Shown: positions 1 to 5,336 of the stretch, in pieces
Numbering within the stretch: position 1 is the stretch's first letter
Layout of the letters: every line of letters begins with the position of its first letter
Origin: a virus
IMG/VR virus record: IMGVR_UViG_3300032092_000310
Coordinates: 1-21,245 of that record
Strand: one strand, 5' to 3'
Length of the DNA: 21,245 bases
Translations under genes and position numbers: made by a program
The notes under the pieces: generated by a model
The model's input: only the letters and a program-made list of their open reading frames with translations
Databases searched by the model: none
What the model was told of the DNA's origin: nothing

Positions 1-1
1 G

Positions 2-466
2 ACGACCGAGAAGATCACACTCGGGGCGATCCGCGACCTGGCTCACACCCACTCCGGGAACGACATCACCTCGGGGACCGTGGCCGCGGCCCGGCTCGGG
101 ACCCACGCCTCGACCCACCAGACGGGAGGCGCGGACGCGATCAACCCCGTGATCGTCACGCCCGGGAGCCTGTCGACCAGCCAGAACGACTACGCCCCAG
201 GGGTGTGCGACATCCTGCGGCTGACGAGCTCGACGGCGATCGACATCACCGGCCTGGTCGCCCCGAGCGTCGATGGTGCGCTCCGGCTCCTGATCAACAC
301 GAACGCCAGCGGCGGCTCGGCGATCACGCTCAAACATGAGAGCGCCTCGAGCACGGCCGCCAACAGGTTCCGCAACACGACCGGCGGCGACTACATTCTC
401 GCGGCCGACGGCGGCTCCGCCGTCCTCACCTACTCATCCGCAATCTCTCGGTGGAGGATCTTGTGA
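2..466 (+). CDS. Tail-fibre-like structural protein, 5' end missing
   Basis: The reading frame is open from the left edge (base 2), so the N-terminus lies outside the window; a GTG at 80 is only an internal codon. The 154 visible residues contain phage-fibre phrases: HTHSGNDITSGT followed by AARLG, then THASTHQTGGADAI, then a beta-rich C-terminal part ending in YSSAISRWRIL. His-x-His and THQxGGADAI segments recur in tail-fibre and receptor-binding proteins, and the C-terminal pattern (AITLKHESASSTAANRF, then a final RW-type strand) is common in phage surface proteins. The likely role is host recognition or tail decoration at the virion surface. It is followed by a GTGA overlap with the next gene. 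Base composition is more GC-rich than in the next gene. The functional class is reasonably sure, the exact role is not. Confidence 0.6.
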   Translation, partial: TTEKITLGAIRDLAHTHSGNDITSGTVAAARLGTHASTHQTGGADAINPVIVTPGSLSTSQNDYAPGVCDILRLTSSTAIDITGLVAPSVDGALRLLINTNASGGSAITLKHESASSTAANRFRNTTGGDYILAADGGSAVLTYSSAISRWRIL

Positions 467-1209
467 GCCGTTGGCAGCGTCTGGCATTTCGTGCGAAGCA
501 GTTTGACCCGCGGACGGTTCCGGGCCTGAAGATCTGGTACGACGTTGCCAATACAGCGTCGATGACGTTTAACGGAAGCACTGTCTCGCAGATTAACGAC
601 CTAAGCGGCAACGGCTTTCACGCCACTCAAAGCACAGCCAACAATCAGCCGGCATACAGCGCGACGGCTGTCGACTCGCGCCCAGGATTGACACATGACG
701 GCACTGATACGTTGATGTCTGCGGCGACGCCGTCCAATTTGGTTTTGAACGGCAGCACATCTCCAGCTCTTACGCTCGTCATTGTTGCCAGTTCTACGTC
801 GCCCAATGCCGGTTTGACGATTGGGTGCGACCCTGTTGCCAACGGGCGACTTTCTGCGTCTTTGCCATTCGACAACAACGCCACGAACGCATATTGGGAC
901 GTTGCTGGGACTGGTGGCGGAAGATTGGCGTTTTCAATTAGCACGGCACAGCGTGCCACCGGGATTTACGTTTTGCAACGCAATGGCGCATCTATGTTTG
1001 TTCGGAGGAACGGCATCGAGTTAGCGTCTAAGGCGAACGCCAGCCAGACCTTTTCAGCCTCTAGTTCCACCTTTGGTATTGGGCAAATCACGACCTCTGG
1101 CTTTTCTGGCGTTTGGTCCCAGTGCCTGGTCTACAGTCAAGCGTTGACTGTGCTGCAAATCCAGGCAGTGGAGCGATACCTCTCGCGTCTCACTGGCGTC
1201 GCGTTATGA
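463..1209 (+). CDS. LamG/concanavalin A-like phage structural protein
   Basis: The start is taken as GTG 463, which overlaps the upstream TGA (464-466); GTG 451 in the same frame is the alternative. The protein is about 248 aa. Near the N-terminus it reads PGLKIWYDVANTASMTFNGS and then VSQINDLSGNGFHATQ. The W-D-A-x-D/N, 'W/I-x-D-x-SGNG-HATQ' pattern is typical of LamG-like jelly-roll domains in phage and bacterial surface proteins. The rest is beta-strand-like and rich in Ser, Thr and Asn, ending in LQIQAVERYLSRLTGV, a usual C-terminal helix for this type. The likely role is a carbohydrate-binding or adhesion component of the virion. It is transcribed with the fibre-like gene before it. Codon and base use is clearly less GC-rich than the preceding gene, which hints at a separate origin. 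Confidence 0.55.
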   Translation: MSRWQRLAFRAKQFDPRTVPGLKIWYDVANTASMTFNGSTVSQINDLSGNGFHATQSTANNQPAYSATAVDSRPGLTHDGTDTLMSAATPSNLVLNGSTSPALTLVIVASSTSPNAGLTIGCDPVANGRLSASLPFDNNATNAYWDVAGTGGGRLAFSISTAQRATGIYVLQRNGASMFVRRNGIELASKANASQTFSASSSTFGIGQITTSGFSGVWSQCLVYSQALTVLQIQAVERYLSRLTGVAL

Positions 1210-1490
1210 GATATTTTCGGAGTTCCAGCGACGAAGTCTACGAGCAAGCACGGCTGACGCTGGACGCTGCGTGGGGACACCCGAACTCAGCCACTAAGAC
1301 CGTAACCTGTGTTGACCCTGCAAGCGTCGCTCCTCGTGACGCACAAGGGCGGATTGTGCTGGCCGTGAACGATGAGTTCTGCCAGTACGAAGCCGCTGCT
1401 GCCATGCTGCCGCAACTGCTCGCGAGCGGTGTTGTTGAGGAAATCGACGCGGCGACGTATCAGGCGGCAGTGCAGCCGCAACTGCCCTGA
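1206..1490 (+). CDS. Hypothetical phage protein, 94 aa
   Basis: The ATG at 1206 overlaps the TGA of the LamG-like gene (ATGA), so translation is probably coupled; the same frame stays open further upstream, but those starts would lie deep inside the previous gene. The protein begins MRYFRSSSDEVYEQARLTLD and contains TCVDPASVAPRDAQGRIVLA and a helical C-terminal half ending QAAVQPQLP. No catalytic motif is visible. It is a small soluble alpha/beta protein. The wording is familiar from small proteins next to fibre or surface genes in planctomycete-type phages, but I cannot assign a function. It may be a chaperone or accessory for the neighbouring fibre genes. That suggestion rests on position only. 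Confidence 0.6.
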   Translation: MRYFRSSSDEVYEQARLTLDAAWGHPNSATKTVTCVDPASVAPRDAQGRIVLAVNDEFCQYEAAAAMLPQLLASGVVEEIDAATYQAAVQPQLP

Positions 1491-1540
1491 ACTGCCCGTA
1501 CCGCCCCGCGACACCGTAGGCTAGGGGCAAGGAGACGAGA

Positions 1541-1897
1541 ATGAACGAAGCAGAAATCAAGCGACGGACCCGGCAGTTCAGCATCACGCTCGGCACGGCA
1601 ACCGCCGCTGCCACCACGCTGCGAGCCGATGACATGGCCGGCGGCGTTATCTCATGCGGCACCATGAGCACGGCATCCGTCTCGCTCCAATGCTGGGGAG
1701 CCATCGACGAGGCTGGACCGTATCGCCGCATCTATGACGCCAGCGGCTCCGCAGCCGACATCACGCTCGTCCCCAGCACCACGGACGGACGCATCTACGC
1801 TCTGCCCGATGCGCTCTTCGGCGTGCCATTCATCCGCATCGTGAGCGGGACGACGAACTCGACAGGCACCGTGAGCGTCGTGTCGTTCAAGTCGTGA
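1541..1897 (+). CDS. Small beta-rich phage surface protein, hypothetical
   Basis: The ATG at 1541 has a good Shine-Dalgarno AAGGAG at 1529-1534 (6-base spacing). The 118-aa protein is rich in Thr, Ser, Ala and Gly and looks like an all-beta fold. It has an N-terminal charged helix (NEAEIKRRTRQF), followed by strands such as SITLGTATAAATTLRADDM, a segment SLQCWGAIDEAGPYRRIYDA, and YALPDALFGVPFIRIVSGTT. The order 'T-x-L-x-c-dd-m-gg ... yDasG ... LPda-FgvpfIrIVSG' is seen in small decoration or fibre-accessory proteins of phages. No signal peptide, membrane segment or enzymatic motif is seen. It sits between fibre-like genes and the HNH nucleases. I infer a virion surface or decoration role with modest confidence. 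Confidence 0.55.
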   Translation: MNEAEIKRRTRQFSITLGTATAAATTLRADDMAGGVISCGTMSTASVSLQCWGAIDEAGPYRRIYDASGSAADITLVPSTTDGRIYALPDALFGVPFIRIVSGTTNSTGTVSVVSFKS

Positions 1898-1901
1898 CCC
1901 T

Positions 1902-2234
1902 GTGCCCACGCGAATCCCCACGCATCGACCGCCGCGTCTACGCTCCGCGAGTGTGGAGCATCGACCGAATGCGTACCAGCGTGGATACACCGACAAGCGA
2001 CATACCGCGTGGCGGCTCGCGGTGCTGACCCGCGACGCGTGGCAGTGCAGAGCGTGCGGCACAGTGTGCAGCGACAAGGGGCAAGCCCACGCGGACCATG
2101 TGAGCCCGGTCGTGCATGGCACCGATAGGTGCCAGGATGGACGAAGCCGGTATGACGTTGAAGGCGGGCAGTGTCTTTGCCAGGCGTGCCACAACACCAA
2201 AACGGCAAGGGAAAGCGGTCGCGGAAGGGCCTGA
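1902..2234 (+). CDS. HNH endonuclease (terminase-associated type)
   Basis: This is a 110-aa HNH nuclease. Residues about 37-52 read WRLAVLTRDAWQCRAC, giving the first zinc pair C49-x2-C52. The HNH core is AHADHVSPV (D65, H66), and the second zinc pair is C93-x2-C96 in CQACHNTKT with H97. This is the classic beta-beta-alpha metal finger. Small HNH proteins beside terminase genes are known to cooperate with the terminase in DNA maturation of cos-type, HK97-like phages. This one is separated from the small terminase gene by a second HNH gene. The start GTG 1902 has no clear Shine-Dalgarno; GTG 1953 is an alternative that keeps the whole catalytic domain. It may be a packaging nuclease or an independent homing nuclease. 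Confidence 0.85.
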   Translation: MPTRIPTHRPPRLRSASVEHRPNAYQRGYTDKRHTAWRLAVLTRDAWQCRACGTVCSDKGQAHADHVSPVVHGTDRCQDGRSRYDVEGGQCLCQACHNTKTARESGRGRA

Positions 2235-2248
2235 ACTTTGGTACACTG

Positions 2249-2269
2249 TGCCACCCGAAGGAGGTGGCA
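2249..2269 (+). promoter_or_regulatory. Stem-loop around the ribosome binding site of the second HNH gene
   Basis: TGCCACC (2249-2255) is the perfect reverse complement of GGTGGCA (2263-2269), with a 7-base loop at 2256-2262. The strong Shine-Dalgarno AAGGAGG (2258-2264) lies mostly in the loop and partly in the 3' arm, directly before the ATG at 2270. The structure could modulate initiation. It also fixes the start of the downstream gene, because no other start in that frame has such a binding site. Confidence 0.45.
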
Positions 2270-3250
2270 ATGGCGTGCCTGCGATGCGGTTCAGGATGGA
2301 CCACAAGAAAGGGCAAGGACATGGTTTCCTGCCCAGAGTGCTGCAAGCAACAGCGGTGCAAGGCTCGAAAGCAAGGGCGACTGCCGACGAGCGAAATCAA
2401 GACGTGCGAACGATGCGGGCAGCAGTTCGATGCCGTTGGTGGGAACGCGATTCTGCTATCGCGGCACTGTGCGACATGCAAGCCACTTGCTCGGTCTGAG
2501 TATCTTGCAAAGCGCAAGGCGGAAATTGCCACAGGACAGCGGAACGTCAAGCCGCAGAACAAGCGGCCGGCCCGTGAATGCGTGAGATGCGGCAAGAAAC
2601 TCAAAAAGGACCAGAGCAAGTTCTGCGGAAATGAGTGTTTCGCAGAAGCCCGCAAGGATGGCAGTCAACCATGGGATCGCACGAATCAGCTCGAGTCTGT
2701 GTGGCACCGTGGCGGATTGTGGGCGTCGGCCCCATCACGCAAGCCTGTGCGAGAGATCCTGACCAGCTTCCAGTCATTCATGCGAAGTCTCAATCGCATG
2801 TACCGAAAGGCGACCGAGTCGCTGCGGCCATGTAAGGTGTGTGGCTGTCCGTGCGGCAAGAGGCTTTGCTCTGATGAGTGCCGGCAGGCTAACGCTGACA
2901 AGGCTGCGGCGAATGAGCGTGCTGCAAGAAAGCGGTACAGGAAGACCGCAGGCAAGCACTTCAAGCAAAGGGCCAAGCGGTATGGCGTTGAATACGTGAG
3001 GTTCCCAAAGACGCTGGTCTTTGAACGCGATAACTACATCTGCCAGTTATGCAAGACTCCTGTGCTGGAGGCTGCTAGGTATCGCAAGAGTGATGGCAAG
3101 ATACATATGAAGTCTCCGACCATTGACCACATCATTCCCATGAGCAAGGGTGGACCGCACACGCCAGACAACTGCCAGACCGCGTGCTTCGGCTGCAACT
3201 CCAAGAAAGGCAGTCGCAGGATAGGACAGCTTCGGCTGGCTTTGCGGTAG
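2270..3250 (+). CDS. Zinc-finger-rich HNH homing endonuclease
   Basis: The start ATG 2270 is chosen for its strong Shine-Dalgarno; an upstream in-frame start at 2171 would run through the previous gene. The 326-aa protein carries a series of Cys pairs: C3/C6 with C21/C24, C46/C49 with C67/C70, C104/C107 with C119/C123, and a cluster at 188-204. The C-terminal part holds the nuclease: C258-x2-C261, the catalytic TIDHIIPMSKGG (D286, H287), N301, and C306-x2-C309 followed by NSKKG. This is the layout of a mobile HNH endonuclease with DNA-binding zinc ribbons. The base composition is visibly lower in GC than the packaging genes, which fits lateral arrival. It sits just before the terminase genes, a frequent insertion place. 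It is either a free-standing homing endonuclease or a diverged partner of the terminase; I prefer the first. Confidence 0.8.
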   Translation: MACLRCGSGWTTRKGKDMVSCPECCKQQRCKARKQGRLPTSEIKTCERCGQQFDAVGGNAILLSRHCATCKPLARSEYLAKRKAEIATGQRNVKPQNKRPARECVRCGKKLKKDQSKFCGNECFAEARKDGSQPWDRTNQLESVWHRGGLWASAPSRKPVREILTSFQSFMRSLNRMYRKATESLRPCKVCGCPCGKRLCSDECRQANADKAAANERAARKRYRKTAGKHFKQRAKRYGVEYVRFPKTLVFERDNYICQLCKTPVLEAARYRKSDGKIHMKSPTIDHIIPMSKGGPHTPDNCQTACFGCNSKKGSRRIGQLRLALR

Positions 3251-3361
3251 CCCCCCCTCCCGGGGGGCCAGTGCGGCTCTGGCCGGGCTGCGGAGGAATA
3301 CCGTTTGCCCTGGGGCACGTAGACAAAGCCGAAACGAACGCCCCCTAGAAGGCCCGCGAAA
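3251..3361 (+). other. Structured non-coding gap, candidate cos/packaging site
   Basis: This 111-base gap is the longest stretch without a gene in the window and lies directly upstream of the small terminase gene, where cos sites usually lie in HK97-like phages. It opens with a run of seven C (3251-3257), a short TCCC spacer and six G (3262-3267). This hairpin overlaps a second one, GGCCAG (3266-3271) pairing with CTGGCC (3279-3284) around a 7-base loop, so only one can form at a time. No U-run follows, so it does not look like an intrinsic terminator. A GGAGG at 3291-3295 is not followed by a usable start. The cos assignment is an inference from position and structure. Confidence 0.35.
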
Positions 3362-3823
3362 ATGCCAACCGGACGCAAACCAACGCCGAAAGCCATCCTT
3401 GAGATGCGGGGCAGCCAGGTTCGCGGCCCGCACTCGCGTGGCGGCATCGACGCTCCACCTGGCGTGCCGCCTCCTCCCGACTACTTGTGCGAAATCGGCC
3501 GGGCCGAATGGGAGCGGATCGTGCCCATGTTGGAGACGAGCCGCGTGATGAGTTTGCGGCATCAGCACACGCTCGCCGCCTACTGCGATGCACTGGCCGA
3601 CATGGTCAAGGCTGACCGCGAACTCCGCGAGCATGGCGCGACGTTCATGGACGATAAGGGTAGGGTGATGAACCACCCCGCGTGGTATCGCAAGAAAGAC
3701 GCCCGCCTGCACATGCTGCGGTTTGCCGAGCAGTTCGGCTTGACCGCATCGGCACTGGCTCGCGTTTCGGCAGTGGACAATGCCCCGCAAGAAGACGAAG
3801 AAGACCGACGCATGCTCGGGTGA
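3362..3823 (+). CDS. terS: Terminase small subunit, P27 family
   Basis: The 153-aa protein begins MPTGRKPTPKAILEMRGSQ, the characteristic start of P27-type small terminases (GRKP-TP--lk--rG). A proline-rich linker (about residues 36-41) follows, then the helical segment IGRAEWERIVPMLE, the segment LAAYCDALADMVKADREL, and a C-terminal FAEQFGLTASALARVS. The small subunit binds the packaging site and regulates the large subunit during DNA entry into the prohead. It overlaps the large subunit gene by 44 bases, which implies coupled translation. The Shine-Dalgarno is weak (GAAGG around 3347-3351). Length and order match the family. Confidence 0.88.
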   Translation: MPTGRKPTPKAILEMRGSQVRGPHSRGGIDAPPGVPPPPDYLCEIGRAEWERIVPMLETSRVMSLRHQHTLAAYCDALADMVKADRELREHGATFMDDKGRVMNHPAWYRKKDARLHMLRFAEQFGLTASALARVSAVDNAPQEDEEDRRMLG

Positions 3824-5336
3824 TTGCCCCGGATGCCTTGCCATCCGGTTCTTCGAAAAGCATTTGACCCACGTAAAGGGTCCGCTTGGTGGAAAGCCGC
3901 TGCTGTTGCAGTCGTGGCAAAAGTCGTGGCTGCACTCGCTCTATGGGACGCTTCGTGCTGACGGCCGGCGGCAGTATCGGACTACCTTGCTTGCGATTCC
4001 TCGCGGCAACGCCAAAAGCACGACCGCTGCCGGGATTGCGTTGAAGGGGCTCATGGAAAATGAGCCCGGCGGCGAGAACTATTCGTGCGCTGCCGACCGT
4101 GACCAGGCTAGGCTTGTCTGGGAAATCGCGAGCGGAATGGTGCAGCAGTCGCCGTTCCTAAGTCGGCACTTGAAGCTCTACCGAAACGCGATTGTGAGGC
4201 CGGCGACGCACAGTTCCTACAAGGCTTTGTCTGCCGAGGCGTTCACGAAGCACGGGTTGAATCCGCACGTTGTGGTGTTCGACGAATTGCACGCCCAAAA
4301 GAACCGCGAGCTTCACGACGTGATGGCGACCGCAATGGGCAAGCGGGCTCAGCCAATCATGGCGTACTTAACGACGGCGGGCTTTGATCGCCGGTCGGTG
4401 TGCTGGGAGGTGTGGAAGTACGCTGAGTCGGTTGCGGCCGGGGCCGTGAAAGACGAGACATTCTTGCCTGCCGTATACGCCGCTCCAGTCGACGCCGATT
4501 GGAAGGACGAAAAGGTGTGGGCGGTTGCCAACCCGAATCTAGGCGTATCGGTCAGCGTGGATTTCCTGCGGCAAGAGTGCCAAAAGGCAACGGAACTTCC
4601 GGCCTACGAAAACACCTTTCGGCAGCTCTACCTCAACCAGTGGACGGAGCAGGACACCCGCTGGCTCCGTATGGACGCCTGGGCTCGCGGTGGGCAGGCA
4701 TGCCCGGTGACGCTCCAAGGGCGGGAGTGCTGGGCGGGTCTCGACCTGGCGACCACGTTCGACACGACGGCGTTTGTGCTGGTGTTTCCGCTCGAGGATG
4801 GGCGGTACTGGGTGGAGCCGCATTTCTGGATTCCCGAGGAGAACATGCGGGAGCGGGTGCGGCGGGACAAGGTGCCGTATGACGTTTGGGCACGGCAGGA
4901 GCACTTGCATCTGACGCCCGGCAACGTGACCGACTTCGACCAAGTGCGGGCCGACATCAACACGCTGGCGAAGAAATACAACATCCGGCAGGTGGGAATC
5001 GACCGCTGGAATGCGACCCAGTTGGCGAATCAACTGCAAGGGGACGGGGTCAACGTCTTAGGCTACGGACAGGGCTACGGCTCCATGAGCGGGCCCGCGA
5101 AGGTGCTCGAATCGCTGGTCGTTTCGGAAAAGCTGCTGCATGGCGGGCATCCGGTGCTCGCGTGGCAGGCCGGAAACGTGGCGATTCAGCAGGACCACAA
5201 CGGCAACATCAAGCCCAGTAAGGCGAAGAGCAACGAACGCATTGACGGCATTGTTGCCCTTGTCATGGCTCTTGGCGTCCATGCGTCGCAAGAGGTGAAA
5301 GGGCCGGCAATCGAGCCCTCCATCCTCATCCTATGA
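3780..5336 (+). CDS. terL: Terminase large subunit
   Basis: This 518-aa protein is the packaging motor and nuclease. The ATPase part has LQSWQKSW (adenine-motif region, 43-50), a Walker A variant IPRGNAKST (about 73-81), Walker B VVVFDE (164-169) and the coupling motif LTTAG (197-201). The C-terminal RNase-H-like nuclease shows three acidic motifs: GLDLAT (D322), VGIDRW (D408) and ERIDG (D489). Length and order match the HK97/P27-partner terminase family. The N-terminus has an extra C12, C16, C19 cluster of unknown meaning. It overlaps terS by 44 bases and ends with an ATGA overlap with the portal gene. Confidence 0.95.
   Translation: MPRKKTKKTDACSGDCPGCLAIRFFEKHLTHVKGPLGGKPLLLQSWQKSWLHSLYGTLRADGRRQYRTTLLAIPRGNAKSTTAAGIALKGLMENEPGGENYSCAADRDQARLVWEIASGMVQQSPFLSRHLKLYRNAIVRPATHSSYKALSAEAFTKHGLNPHVVVFDELHAQKNRELHDVMATAMGKRAQPIMAYLTTAGFDRRSVCWEVWKYAESVAAGAVKDETFLPAVYAAPVDADWKDEKVWAVANPNLGVSVSVDFLRQECQKATELPAYENTFRQLYLNQWTEQDTRWLRMDAWARGGQACPVTLQGRECWAGLDLATTFDTTAFVLVFPLEDGRYWVEPHFWIPEENMRERVRRDKVPYDVWARQEHLHLTPGNVTDFDQVRADINTLAKKYNIRQVGIDRWNATQLANQLQGDGVNVLGYGQGYGSMSGPAKVLESLVVSEKLLHGGHPVLAWQAGNVAIQQDHNGNIKPSKAKSNERIDGIVALVMALGVHASQEVKGPAIEPSILIL

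Noticed and set aside
451-1209. Diversity-generating retroelement target in the adhesion gene
   Set aside because: No reverse transcriptase, no template repeat and no adenine-biased variable repeat are seen.
2158-2247. Promoter before the second HNH gene (TTGAAG ... TACACT)
   Set aside because: The spacing between the two boxes is far from 17 bases and no other -35 fits TACACT at 2242-2247.
2171-2269. Upstream extension of the second HNH gene
   Set aside because: It would overlap the first HNH gene and lacks a ribosome binding site, whereas ATG 2270 has a strong one.
3251-3284. Intrinsic terminator after the second HNH gene
   Set aside because: Stable hairpins are present, but no U-rich tract follows; a packaging or regulatory element is more likely.
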